The notes beneath the pieces are model-generated. The model saw only the letters and a list, made by a program, of their open reading frames with translations. It was not told where the DNA came from and did no database searches. This document shows, in pieces, positions 7,151 through 16,131 of a DNA stretch of 64,000 bases (its first letter is position 1; each line of letters starts with the position of its first letter). The stretch covers positions 1 through 64,000 of the forward strand of contig NZ_FOIL01000006.1 in the NCBI RefSeq assembly GCF_900101295.1, given 5' to 3'. This DNA comes from [Clostridium] aminophilum (GTDB taxonomy: Bacteria; Bacillota; Clostridia; Lachnospirales; Lachnospiraceae). The position numbers and the translations under genes are program-made.

Positions 7151-9565
7151 ATGTCAGGCTTCAAAGCATGTTTATTCAAAGATCTGAAACTGTTTTTTAA
7201 GCGGGCCGGAGTACTGTCCCTTCTCCTGCCCCTTCTTCTCTACACAGCCATGTATTTTGGCTTCCGGAGTTTTTCTTCCTCTGCGGCGGTCCAGCCATTT
7301 CCCATCGCCATCCGCGATGAGGACAACACGCTGATGTCCCGCAATCTCATTCTGCAGATGAAGGACATTCCGATGTTCTCCGAGGTCCGCGTTCTGGAAA
7401 ACGGTGAGACCGATCGGGAGGTTCTGGAGCAGGGAGCCGCTGCCGTGGTCACAATCCCTCAGTACCTTTTTTACAAAATGTACGCGGTGGAGGAGTGCCC
7501 GGTGGACGTCGCCGTCAATGACCGCATGGAACTTCCGTCCGCCCTCTTCCGCTCGATTTTCGGTTCCATTATGAGCATCATGGAGAGTGACGAGAGTTCT
7601 TTCCGCGGAGCATACCGCTATATGTACACCCTGCAGAATGGAGCCGACGCGGCTGCCCGCGATCTCGAAGACCCGGACATCCGGGAGGAGATCAACCGCA
7701 AAGCATCCTCAGAGCTTCTCTCCGACGCACTCGGCCGCCAGACAATCTTCGATACCGAATACTCCGCTTCGCGCATCATGATCACCTCCGTACTGCGGGA
7801 TATTCTCGCCGGCATTTTCCTGATCATGGTTCTCGGATATGCGGTGACCGCGCTGAAGACCATTCCGGAAGAGCGGCGTCTCGGCGTGATTCCCCGGCTG
7901 GAGGCGCTTGGACACAGCAGCATCGTCTTCTACCTGTCCAAGCTGATTGCTGTTTTTCTCCTTCTGATGCCGATCCTTTTGGGACTCTTCTGTCTTCTCC
8001 CCCGGAAGGCATTCTGGATGATTCTTCCGTGGACGGCGCTTTTAATCCTGCTCGGTTTTCTCGAAATCCTGCTCATCGCCGAGATCGCCCGCGACAGCCG
8101 TTGGATCCAGCAGATCGGAAATCTCTTCCTGCTGCTGATGCTCATCAGCGGCGGAACCTTCTGGCCGCGCGCCGCTCTGCCCGGATTTCTGCGCGCGGTT
8201 TCGGGGCTGTCGGTCTCCTACTACTTTTCCGAGATTCTGGAGATCGCGTCAAACCGGATGCTGTATACGCCGGAACACCTTATCAAAGCCACCTGCACCC
8301 CGCCGATGATCCTCTGCGGAGTTCTGTTTATCCTCATTCTGATCATGAAACCGATACGGAAACTCCGATACGTATCCGCGTCTGCGGCGTCGGCATCCGG
8401 CATGACGGATCCGGTCGCTCCGGCTTCCTCGGCGTTCACTTCGTCTCTTGCCGGTTGGAAAGCGCTGGTCTTCTTCGGAAATCCGTTCCGGATGCTTCTG
8501 ATCCTTCTCTTCTCCGGCATCCTGCTTTTTTCGGTGGAGACGGCCGTCTCGAGAAGGCAGAGTTCGGTCCGGATCTCGATTCTGGACCTGGATCAGACGG
8601 AATACTCGGCAGAGCTGATCCGAACCCTCCGGGCACAGGATGGCGTGACGATCACCGACGACGGCGGAATATTTTCCCTTGAAGCGGAGCCGGAAGGCAC
8701 TCTCACAATCCCCCGGGGATTCGGCAATCTCATCGCCGCCGGAAAACCGCTGACGGTTCACTATGAGGCGGCCCGGGACACCTATTCCGAGCAGAGCACC
8801 CGGGAAATTATCTCCGGCGCGGTCATCTCGAAAAAAAGCCTGTATAAAGCACGGGCCATGGTGGAAAATGAGATCGGCCGGACGCTTTCGGACGAAGAGT
8901 TTTCTGACATGAAGGAAATGATCCGGGCGGAACGCGCATCCATGCCGGATTCCTACCGGATCACGACGCTTTCCGGGCTGGAGGAAAACGCCGGAGAAAA
9001 GAACTCCCTCTCCTCCACCGGCATCGTGGAGAACTTCCTTCCGGATACCTGGACCTTCTCCATTCTGGTTGTGACCATCCTTTCGCTCACCTACACCTCT
9101 GTCCGGGGAAGTAAGAGCATGCGGGCGGCAGACCGGCGGCTTCGGACCATGCCGAGGGGACCGATCCGGGCAGTCGTCTCCGATACCCTACCGATCGCGG
9201 GTCTTCTCCTGATCATCCAGTTCGCAGGGCTTGCTCTCGGTGGAAACCTGAATCCTTATGCAGCGGCTTCCTCCGTCCTGTTCTCCGTTCTCATGGCACA
9301 GTTCGGACTCTGGATCTCATCCGTGGTGTCCACGGAAGGCCGCGTCGACGGTCTGGCCTGCTTCCTGTCCATTATGATCCTTCTGATCGGCGGATGCTTC
9401 CTCGATCTCTCGGTTCTCTCCGACACGATGCGGCTGGTCACCTGGATCTCTCCGGCCGGACTTGCCCGCGCGGTCATGAAGAAAAGTGCTGCGGCCGCGG
9501 GGCTCCTTCTTCTGGAAAATGTCATTCTGACGGTGATCCTGCTGCGGAAGCGGGACATCGGATAA
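7151..9565 (+). CDS. ABC-2 type permease, double-length fused protein
   Basis: 804 residues. The protein has two similar halves. Each begins with a hydrophobic helix (about 20-38 and 435-455), continues with an extracytoplasmic domain of 150-190 residues, and ends with a block of about five or six hydrophobic helices (about 220-400 and 620-800). This is the DrrB/YhgE-type ABC-2 layout written twice in one polypeptide, so a single chain may supply both membrane halves of the exporter. It forms an operon with the ATPase gene upstream and is followed by a strong terminator. Substrate not predictable from sequence. Confidence 0.88.
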   Translation: MSGFKACLFKDLKLFFKRAGVLSLLLPLLLYTAMYFGFRSFSSSAAVQPFPIAIRDEDNTLMSRNLILQMKDIPMFSEVRVLENGETDREVLEQGAAAVVTIPQYLFYKMYAVEECPVDVAVNDRMELPSALFRSIFGSIMSIMESDESSFRGAYRYMYTLQNGADAAARDLEDPDIREEINRKASSELLSDALGRQTIFDTEYSASRIMITSVLRDILAGIFLIMVLGYAVTALKTIPEERRLGVIPRLEALGHSSIVFYLSKLIAVFLLLMPILLGLFCLLPRKAFWMILPWTALLILLGFLEILLIAEIARDSRWIQQIGNLFLLLMLISGGTFWPRAALPGFLRAVSGLSVSYYFSEILEIASNRMLYTPEHLIKATCTPPMILCGVLFILILIMKPIRKLRYVSASAASASGMTDPVAPASSAFTSSLAGWKALVFFGNPFRMLLILLFSGILLFSVETAVSRRQSSVRISILDLDQTEYSAELIRTLRAQDGVTITDDGGIFSLEAEPEGTLTIPRGFGNLIAAGKPLTVHYEAARDTYSEQSTREIISGAVISKKSLYKARAMVENEIGRTLSDEEFSDMKEMIRAERASMPDSYRITTLSGLEENAGEKNSLSSTGIVENFLPDTWTFSILVVTILSLTYTSVRGSKSMRAADRRLRTMPRGPIRAVVSDTLPIAGLLLIIQFAGLALGGNLNPYAAASSVLFSVLMAQFGLWISSVVSTEGRVDGLACFLSIMILLIGGCFLDLSVLSDTMRLVTWISPAGLARAVMKKSAAAAGLLLLENVILTVILLRKRDIG

Positions 9566-9579
9566 AGAGCAACGCAGAA

Positions 9580-9640
9580 AGCCGCGCAGCGGTTCCATCC
9601 CCCGGAGGGGCCGGAACCGCTGCGCGGCTCTTCTTATGTT
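9580..9640. terminator. Bidirectional terminator between convergent genes
   Basis: A 17-bp perfect stem (9580-9596 with 9613-9629, AGCCGCGCAGCGGTTCC and its complement) with a GC-rich loop, followed on the plus strand by a T-rich stretch. It separates the ABC-2 permease gene from the convergent MATE gene. Confidence 0.85.
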
Positions 9641-9669
9641 CTGTTTATTCTTTTTTCTATCCCAGACAT

Positions 9670-11031
9670 TCAGTGCTTTCCGCGCATTTTCAGCTCACTG
9701 ATCTTTGTGCGGTAAATACGCAGCATCAGGATGGTAGTCATGATCACGGACACGATCTCCGCAACAGCGAAGGAATACCATACCGCGTGAAGACCTGCCA
9801 CGCGGGCGAGAATCCATGCCACCGGCACAAGGCAGAACAGCTGACGGGCTACCGAAACCATCAGGCTGTAGACGCCATTTCCCAGCGCCTGGAACATGGA
9901 ACCGGTAATGATCGCATATCCCGCAAAAGTGAAGGAAAGGCTGATGGTCCGGAGTGCCGGAACACCGATCTCCAGCATCTGATCCGACGCATTGAAGAGC
10001 AGAAGGAGATCTGCGGTCTTCAGCTGGAAGATGAGAAGTCCCGCGAACATGATGATGACAGCAATCACAACGCCCGCGCGGTATGTCTGCATGATTCTCT
10101 TCTTGTTGCCCGCGCCGTAGTTATACGCGACGATCGGGATAAAACCATTGTTCAGACCGAACACCGGCATGAAGATAAAGGACTGCAGTTTGAAGTACAC
10201 GCCGAGGACGGAAACCGCCGTCTCGGAGAAGGTAATCAGAATCCGGTTCATGAAGAACGTCATGACGGACACGATCGCCTGCATGATGATACTCGGAACG
10301 CCGACCGCATAGATGGTGCGGATCGTGTGCAGATCCGGATGGAAGTCCTTCCAGGAAATCTGCACATCCGGGTTCTTCCGGTGATTGATGAAGATCGCCA
10401 TGATGCCGGCGACAAACTGTCCGCAGACCGTCGCATACGCCGCCCCAGCGATGCCGAGTTTCGGGAAGCCGAACAGACCGAAGATCATGATCGGATCCAG
10501 AATAATATTCGTGACCGCTCCGGAAAGCTGCGTGATCATGGAAAGCAGGGTACGTCCCGTCGCCTGCATGATTCGCTCAAAACACATTTCCGCAAAGATG
10601 CCGATAGACAGGATCAGACAGATCCGGAGATAAGTTGTTCCCATCTGCGCAACTTCCTGCGTCGGTGTCTGACTGTGAAAATACGCCTTCGCACCGAAAA
10701 GGCCGATCAGCGCAAATACGACTGCCCCGCAAACTGCAAGAAAAATGCCGTTTTCCGCAGTGCTGTTGGCTGCCGCCTGATTCTTTTCTCCAAGCGAGCG
10801 GGAAAGAAGTGCATTCATTCCGACGCAGGTACCCGCGCTCACCGCAATGATCAGCGACTGAATCGGGAATGCCAGCGAAACCGCAGTCAGTGCATTCTCA
10901 CTGATTCTCGCAACAAAGATACTGTCGACAATGTTATATAACGCCTGAACCAGCATCGAAATCATCATTGGAAGGGACATACCGATCAACAGACGGTTGA
11001 CCGGCATGGTTCCCATTTTGTTTTCTGCCAT
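9670..11031 (-). CDS. MATE family efflux transporter
   Basis: 453 residues from ATG at 11031 with AGGAGG seven bases upstream; the ten-residue longer frame lacks a good site. Twelve hydrophobic helices in two related halves. Early motif SLPMMISMLVQALYNIVDSIFVARI is typical of MATE transporters (NorM/DinF type), as is the ASR/LG loop (LLSRSLGEKNQ). MATE proteins export cationic drugs or metabolites in exchange for H+ or Na+. Single-gene unit, convergent with the ABC exporter. Substrate unknown. Confidence 0.92.
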   Translation of the reverse strand: MAENKMGTMPVNRLLIGMSLPMMISMLVQALYNIVDSIFVARISENALTAVSLAFPIQSLIIAVSAGTCVGMNALLSRSLGEKNQAAANSTAENGIFLAVCGAVVFALIGLFGAKAYFHSQTPTQEVAQMGTTYLRICLILSIGIFAEMCFERIMQATGRTLLSMITQLSGAVTNIILDPIMIFGLFGFPKLGIAGAAYATVCGQFVAGIMAIFINHRKNPDVQISWKDFHPDLHTIRTIYAVGVPSIIMQAIVSVMTFFMNRILITFSETAVSVLGVYFKLQSFIFMPVFGLNNGFIPIVAYNYGAGNKKRIMQTYRAGVVIAVIIMFAGLLIFQLKTADLLLLFNASDQMLEIGVPALRTISLSFTFAGYAIITGSMFQALGNGVYSLMVSVARQLFCLVPVAWILARVAGLHAVWYSFAVAEIVSVIMTTILMLRIYRTKISELKMRGKH

Positions 11032-11229
11032 TGTTCTTCCTCCTGTTCTTCTTTCTTTCACATCTCAATTCACACTTTATGTGCACCGGCAGCGCGTCCG
11101 TACCGGAGGATCCGTATCCGAAACCCATCCCATGATCTCTCATGAGTTATTTCGTTGAATTCTGTAGATGTTCTTAACCGTAACCATTCTATTATAAATG
11201 AATCCTTCCTTCTGTCAATGAAGAGGTTC

Positions 11230-11259
11230 TTCCTGTTTTTTCGGCTTCCGTGTTATAAT
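11230..11259 (+). promoter_or_regulatory. Predicted promoter of the FliB-like gene
   Basis: TTCCTG (11230-11235), an 18-base spacer and a perfect TATAAT (11254-11259), 41 bases upstream of the start codon. Confidence 0.55.
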
Positions 11260-11300
11260 ATGGGAACGTGCATAAAAAGGTGATGAAAGGAAACTGATCC

Positions 11301-12347
11301 ATGAAATACGAATACCCCTCTGTCTATGAAACTTTCCGCTGCATCGGCGGCGCCTGTCCGGACACCTGCTGCGCAGGCTGGGAAGTCGACATCGATCCCG
11401 ACACCTATGACTATTATATGGAAACGGAAGGTGAATTCGGCCGTCGTCTCCGCAGTCACATGACCGAAGATGAAGACGGCGACATCTATTTTCCGCTGAC
11501 ACCGGAGGGCCGGTGCCCGTTCCTGAACCGGCACGATCTCTGCGATATCTTCTCCGAACTCGGCGAAGAAAGCCTCTGCCGTGTCTGCACCGAATATCCG
11601 CGCTACTATCTGCCCGCAGGCGACTACGAGCAGATTGACATGAGTCTTTCCTGCATGGAAGTCGGCCGCCTCTTCTTCTCCGATCCGGAGCCGGTCCGCT
11701 ATCTCACGCAGGAGGACATTATGGACGGAGACCCGCTGACCGGAGAGGAAGTTCTGAGAAGAGATGAAATCCTCCGCCGCCGTGATGAAATGCTCGCTTT
11801 TATGCGGAAATCCCACTCCGAAACAGCCGACAGCCGCTTTGCGGCGCTTCTTGCCCGCTTCCCGGCCCTCTCCCCCGAATCGGATGAAGATCTCCTGTCT
11901 GTCATGGATCGTCTGGAACTCATCGACGATCGCTGGAACGACGTCATGATCCCGATCCGCACCAATCTCACAGCCATTCAAAAACACGAACGGGAATTTT
12001 TGAACTGCGCAGGACCGGAATTTGACCGATGGACCGGAAAACTCATCTCCTATTTTCTCTTCCGCTACTGCCTGAACGTCTTCTCCAGCGGAAGCTGGGA
12101 GAATGAAATGCGTTTCATCCGCCGCAGTCTCCGTTTCATCCGGCTGATGTGTATCGCCCGGGAAATGGGTCTTCTTCCGCGCTCTTCCTATGGCGGCCGC
12201 CTTTCCGGGCAGGAGCAGCAAGAGCGATGCAACTGTTTCACGCTGAGTGACATGATCGACATTGCCCATCTCTACTCCAAACAGGTGGAGCACTCTGACG
12301 GCAATGTGGAACTTCTGCGAACAATATCGGGAGAAAACATTAAATAA
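11301..12347 (+). CDS. FliB-like (flagellin lysine-N-methylase family) cysteine-rich protein
   Basis: 348 residues. The N-terminal third carries the family cysteine pattern: C14, C19, C23, C24 in a CxGxCxDTCCxGW block, then a GRCPFL...LCD block and LCRVCTEYPR. These cysteines probably bind an iron-sulfur cluster or another metal. The family was named for Salmonella FliB, which methylates flagellin lysines. Many homologues in non-flagellated Clostridia have no proven role, and no flagellar gene is in this window, so the name should not be read as function. Start supported by AAAGG about ten bases upstream of ATG. Confidence 0.75.
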   Translation: MKYEYPSVYETFRCIGGACPDTCCAGWEVDIDPDTYDYYMETEGEFGRRLRSHMTEDEDGDIYFPLTPEGRCPFLNRHDLCDIFSELGEESLCRVCTEYPRYYLPAGDYEQIDMSLSCMEVGRLFFSDPEPVRYLTQEDIMDGDPLTGEEVLRRDEILRRRDEMLAFMRKSHSETADSRFAALLARFPALSPESDEDLLSVMDRLELIDDRWNDVMIPIRTNLTAIQKHEREFLNCAGPEFDRWTGKLISYFLFRYCLNVFSSGSWENEMRFIRRSLRFIRLMCIAREMGLLPRSSYGGRLSGQEQQERCNCFTLSDMIDIAHLYSKQVEHSDGNVELLRTISGENIK

Positions 12348-12444
12348 TAGTAGTTATTACTGAATTAATGGTATTTTTTTGTTTTTCCTTACCAAAAATT
12401 TTCCATTAATTTCATTAATCATTACAGAATGTTCGTTTTACATC

Positions 12445-12473
12445 TGTACATTGGTATCATCTAACGATATAAT
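12445..12473 (+). promoter_or_regulatory. Predicted distal promoter of the GGDEF gene
   Basis: TGTACA (12445-12450), 17-base spacer, perfect TATAAT (12468-12473). Confidence 0.4.
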
Positions 12474-12572
12474 GAGCATAATGCAAACCCAATAAATTAT
12501 ATAACAAATTTATTATGAATCCCGTTTCTTTGATAATTGGCGAGTTTTTTTCTTTAAAAATATATCGCATGG

Positions 12573-12600
12573 TTGACTATCATATTTTTTGTTATAAAAT
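12573..12600 (+). promoter_or_regulatory. Predicted proximal promoter of the GGDEF gene
   Basis: TTGACT (12573-12578), 16-base spacer, TAAAAT (12595-12600). Transcripts from here would carry a leader of about 150 bases including the hairpin at 12690. Confidence 0.5.
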
Positions 12601-12689
12601 TTATTTTGTGATTATATTATTTGAAAGTTATATTAGTTAGAAAATTGATTTTTCCATATCAGGCACAAATACAACGACTCTGAAGAAAT

Positions 12690-12724
12690 GCGTTCGAACC
12701 GCTACCGCACAACAGTTCGAACGC
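12690..12724 (+). promoter_or_regulatory. Leader inverted repeat, GCGTTCGAAC arms
   Basis: Two perfect 10-base arms, GCGTTCGAAC (12690-12699) and GTTCGAACGC (12715-12724), flank 15 bases. The repeat ends about 22 bases before the AGGAGG site of the GGDEF gene. It could be an mRNA hairpin or a protein operator. The following TGTTTC is too poor in T for a confident terminator. Confidence 0.6.
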
Positions 12725-12758
12725 TGTTTCTATACAGAGAGAAAAGGAGGAGGGACAG

Positions 12759-13883
12759 ATGGCGAATACACCGCACGGACTCGGTTTTATGGAACCGACA
12801 TATATCCGTGAATCAGATCGCAATGATTTCTATCGGGCAAAATATCGACGTTTCTGTCATTCATCTTGCGTGTCCATGACTCTCTCCATGCTGGTCGCTT
12901 TCGGATTTTTCTTCGTCAACATTGCCACAGAAAAAATATCCAACGTGCCGCTCCTTCTGTTTCTGGATGTCTCGCCGCTCATCGTCTGGCTCATACTGTA
13001 TTTCATTCTGATTCGTCGAAAAGATATTCATTACCGCTGGAAGATCAAATCGATGTATTTCTGTGCCTGGCTGACACTGCTCTGTATCCTGATCTCGCAC
13101 TACGCGCTTGATTTCACGGGTGCTCTGGTTGTGGATCTTACTCTCGCACATCTGATCATGTTTGGAATCGGTCTCAGCGCACCGGTAAAGGAGATCTCGA
13201 AGCTCTCCATTGCCTACTCCATCATCGAGCTGATGGCTTTGTTCGCTTTCCCGAGCATCAGCGCCAACTTCATTCTCGCAGTCTGTATTACCATGTCTTC
13301 CGGAATTTCTGTCATGCTCTATAATCTGGAAGAAGCCTATGCGGACCTTTATCTATCCAAGCGAAAGATCGAATATGACATGTTCCATGATCCCCTGACC
13401 GGGACCTTCAACCGCAACAAATGGAATGCGCTTGCGGCGGACCGCCGCATCAACCGCCGAAATGAAACGGTTCTTCTGATGATGGACATTGATAAGTTCA
13501 AGTCGGTCAATGACTGCTACGGCCACGATATCGGTGACAAGACGCTGCAGCGGACGGCCGATATTGTCCAGTCCTGTCTGCGCAGCGAGGACATCATCAT
13601 CCGGACCGGCGGCGAGGAATTCCTTGTCATCCTCTACAACACCACTGTCGCAAAAGCATATCAGATCGCAGAGCGGATGCGTGCCGCCATCGAGGGCGCA
13701 TCCTTCGAAAAGGTAAAACACATCACCATTTCCATCGGTCTGAGTGACAACACAAAGTCCGATTTCGACGACGCCTTCAAAAAAGCGGATATCGCACTCT
13801 ACCAGTCCAAGAAAAAAGGCCGCAACTGCGTTACGGTCTATGATCTGACGATGGATGAGAGCTGCGCTCTGTCCACGGTTTGA
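12759..13883 (+). CDS. Membrane diguanylate cyclase (GGDEF domain)
   Basis: 374 residues. About six hydrophobic helices (residues 38-56, 64-86, 98-115, 120-140, 148-166, 168-186) form a membrane sensor of no named type. A short helical linker leads to a GGDEF domain (about 205-365). The active-site motif is intact as GGEEF (284-288), preceded at the usual distance by RSED (275-278), the RxxD inhibitory site for feedback by c-di-GMP. It should make c-di-GMP from two GTP. Strong Shine-Dalgarno (AAGGAGGAGGG). Monocistronic, ended by the hairpin at 13975. Confidence 0.92.
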   Translation: MANTPHGLGFMEPTYIRESDRNDFYRAKYRRFCHSSCVSMTLSMLVAFGFFFVNIATEKISNVPLLLFLDVSPLIVWLILYFILIRRKDIHYRWKIKSMYFCAWLTLLCILISHYALDFTGALVVDLTLAHLIMFGIGLSAPVKEISKLSIAYSIIELMALFAFPSISANFILAVCITMSSGISVMLYNLEEAYADLYLSKRKIEYDMFHDPLTGTFNRNKWNALAADRRINRRNETVLLMMDIDKFKSVNDCYGHDIGDKTLQRTADIVQSCLRSEDIIIRTGGEEFLVILYNTTVAKAYQIAERMRAAIEGASFEKVKHITISIGLSDNTKSDFDDAFKKADIALYQSKKKGRNCVTVYDLTMDESCALSTV

Positions 13884-13974
13884 CACAAATTCGAAGGATA
13901 CAGGAAGAATTCGGCTCTCCTTTCTTCGAATTTCAGAGGGCACAGGACAAGCTTTCGAAAAAACATTCTACATC

Positions 13975-14014
13975 AAAAACCACCCGAGACCTTTCCGGTC
14001 CGGGTGGTTTTTTG
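13975..14014. terminator. Bidirectional terminator between the GGDEF gene and the V-ATPase operon
   Basis: AAAAACCACCCG (13975-13986) pairs with CGGGTGGTTTTT (14001-14012). A and T runs on either side let it serve both convergent transcripts. Confidence 0.85.
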
Positions 14015-14048
14015 GTGATTTTGCTTTTCAGAACGGAGATCCGGCCGT

Positions 14049-14741
14049 TCAGCCTTCCTGCGCCATTTCCGCAAATTTTGCTTCGTTCTTTTCCTTGTAG
14101 TGGTGTGCGTCCTCCAGCATCATCGCTTTCACCTTCATGAGACGGATCTGCGTGGATCGCTCATTCTCATCCAGTTTCATCGTGATGTACTTGATGATCC
14201 TCTGGCACTCCGGAATCGTCACATGCTCCAGCGCATTGACACGCCGACGTGTCTTCTCGATCTCGGAAGCCATCAGCTGACAGGACTTCTCGATCTCCGC
14301 CAGTCTCAGCATATCCGGAAGAATATCGGCGAGGGATTTGACCGCCCCGTCGAGATCGCCGGACGTAAACGCGAAACCGTAGGAGTAAATGTCATTGGCG
14401 TCCGCCGTCTTCGTCTTTGTCGTGTAGACCGGGATATTCACGCTCATGACGTTTTTATATCCGATATCCAGATCGACAGCCTGCTTCGGCGTCATCAGCG
14501 CGGTAGACAGGGTCTGCTGGTCCATTCCGGCCTTTGCAACGACAAAATTCCGGTTGGCGTCGCGGATTCCTTCTTCCACTTTCAGACGAAGTTCCATGTT
14601 TTCACGTACCAGATCGAAGAACTGGCGCATCAGCTCATCCCGCTTATCCTTGAGGAGCTTGTGGCCCCGGAGGGCCATCGTCAGCTTCTTTTTGGTCTTC
14701 GCGAGCTCCATTCTGGTCGGTATGATCTGTGAAGATGCCAT
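14049..14741 (-). CDS. ntpD: V-type ATPase subunit D
   Basis: 230 residues, mostly long helices, starting SQIIPTRMELAKTKKKLTMALRGHKLLKDKRD, the classic N-terminus of subunit D. Together with subunit G it forms the central rotor shaft that links the A3B3 head to the membrane ring. It is the last gene of the operon, starting 14 bases after ntpB, and is followed by the terminator at 13975. Genes for the Enterococcus subunits NtpH and NtpJ are not found downstream. Confidence 0.95.
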   Translation of the reverse strand: MASSQIIPTRMELAKTKKKLTMALRGHKLLKDKRDELMRQFFDLVRENMELRLKVEEGIRDANRNFVVAKAGMDQQTLSTALMTPKQAVDLDIGYKNVMSVNIPVYTTKTKTADANDIYSYGFAFTSGDLDGAVKSLADILPDMLRLAEIEKSCQLMASEIEKTRRRVNALEHVTIPECQRIIKYITMKLDENERSTQIRLMKVKAMMLEDAHHYKEKNEAKFAEMAQEG

Positions 14742-14755
14742 AATCCTTCACCTCC

Positions 14756-16129
14756 TCAGACTTTTCCGTAATACTCATCCAGGAACTTATCGTTAATTCT
14801 CTTCAGCTCGGTTCTCGGCAGCTCACTCATCAGCTTCCAGCCGATGGTCAGCGTCTCTTCGATGGAACGGTCCGTGGTATATCCCTGGGAAACATATTCC
14901 TTCTCAAAATTATCCGCAAACTTTGCATACTTCAGGTCAATCTCGGTCAGCGCCGCCTCGCCGAGGATGGTCATAAGCTCTTTCGCGTCTTTTCCTCTCG
15001 CGTATGCCGCGAACAGCTGGTTCATGACATTGGCGTGATCCGCACGGGTCTTTCCCTCACCGATACCTTTATCCTTCAGTCGGGAAAGCGACGGCAGAAC
15101 GTCAATCGGCGGCTGGATTCCCTTGCGGTAGAGATCACGGCTCAGCATGATCTGTCCCTCGGTGATGTATCCGGTCAGATCCGGGATCGGATGGGTCTTA
15201 TCGTCCTCCGGCATGGTCAGAATCGGGATCATGGTAATGGAACCGTTCTTTCCTCTCTGACGTCCTGCGCGCTCATACAGTGTCGCAAGGTCGGTGTACA
15301 TGTATCCCGGATATCCGCGGCGTCCCGGAACCTCTTTGCGGGCTGCGGAAACCTCACGGAGCGCATCGGCATAGTTTGTGATATCAGTCAGGATAACCAG
15401 AACCTGCATATCCTTCTCAAACGCCAGATACTCCGCTGCGGTCAGTGCCATTCGCGGGGTGGAAATACGCTCGATCGCCGGGTCATTTGCCAGATTGACA
15501 AACATAACGGTACGGTCAATGGAGCCGGCCTCACGGAAGGACTGCTCGAAATAGTTCGCCTCCTCGAAGGTGATTCCCATCGCGGCGAATACTACCGCGA
15601 ACTTCTCGTTGTCTCCGCGAACCTTCGCCTGACGCGCGATCTGCGCCGCCAGATTCGAGTGCGGAAGACCGGAAGCCGAGAAGATCGGAAGCTTCTGACC
15701 TCTGACCAGTGTGTTCAGGCCGTCGATGGCACTGACACCGGTCTGGATGAACTCCTGCGGATACGCGCGGGCTACCGGATTCATCGGAAGACCGTTGATA
15801 TCGCGGCGCTCCTCCGGAAGGATCTCCGGACCGCCGTCGATGGGTCTGCCCAGACCGTCGAAGACACGGCCCAGCATATCTTCGGATACGCCAAGCTCCA
15901 TGGCGCGTCCCAGGAATCTTACTTTACTGTTGGAAAGGTTGATGCCGGTCGCGCTCTCAAAGAGCTGAACCAGAGCATTTCCGCCGTCAATCTCCAGAAC
16001 ACGGCATCCTCTGGTCTCGCCGTTGGCGAGCTCGATCTCTCCCAGTTCCTCATATGCGACGCCCTCGACGCCGTGTACCAGCATCAGCGGGCCGGCAACT
16101 TCCTGTATCGTCCTATACTCCTTCGGCAT
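14756..16129 (-). CDS. ntpB: V-type ATPase subunit B
   Basis: 457 residues with the expected length and landmarks of the non-catalytic B subunit: the N-terminal barrel ([28 protein letters not shown]), [21 protein letters not shown] in place of a working P-loop, and the [13 protein letters not shown] segment ([13 protein letters not shown]). It alternates with subunit A in the hexameric head. It starts two bases after the ntpA stop, so translation is probably coupled. Confidence 0.97.
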   Translation of the reverse strand: MPKEYRTIQEVAGPLMLVHGVEGVAYEELGEIELANGETRGCRVLEIDGGNALVQLFESATGINLSNSKVRFLGRAMELGVSEDMLGRVFDGLGRPIDGGPEILPEERRDINGLPMNPVARAYPQEFIQTGVSAIDGLNTLVRGQKLPIFSASGLPHSNLAAQIARQAKVRGDNEKFAVVFAAMGITFEEANYFEQSFREAGSIDRTVMFVNLANDPAIERISTPRMALTAAEYLAFEKDMQVLVILTDITNYADALREVSAARKEVPGRRGYPGYMYTDLATLYERAGRQRGKNGSITMIPILTMPEDDKTHPIPDLTGYITEGQIMLSRDLYRKGIQPPIDVLPSLSRLKDKGIGEGKTRADHANVMNQLFAAYARGKDAKELMTILGEAALTEIDLKYAKFADNFEKEYVSQGYTTDRSIEETLTIGWKLMSELPRTELKRINDKFLDEYYGKV

Positions 16130-16131
16130 GA

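Larger units (their letters stand above)
12348..12758 (+). other. AT-rich leader region of the diguanylate cyclase gene
   Basis: 411 bases, far richer in A+T than the surrounding genes until about 12660. No protein-like frame. It contains two predicted promoters (12445-12473 and 12573-12600) and a perfect inverted repeat (12690-12724) just upstream of the ribosome binding site. I found no match to the known c-di-GMP riboswitch core. Confidence 0.6.

Noticed and set aside
9394-10941. 515-codon open frame on the plus strand
   Set aside because: It runs through the end of the ABC-2 permease in another frame, a strong terminator and the MATE gene in antisense.
11253-12293. 346-codon open frame on the minus strand
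   Set aside because: Antisense to the FliB-like gene, which has the cysteine motifs, promoter and ribosome site.
12600-12758. Possible c-di-GMP riboswitch before the GGDEF gene
   Set aside because: The conserved core words of GEMM-I and GEMM-II are not present; only a simple inverted repeat is seen.
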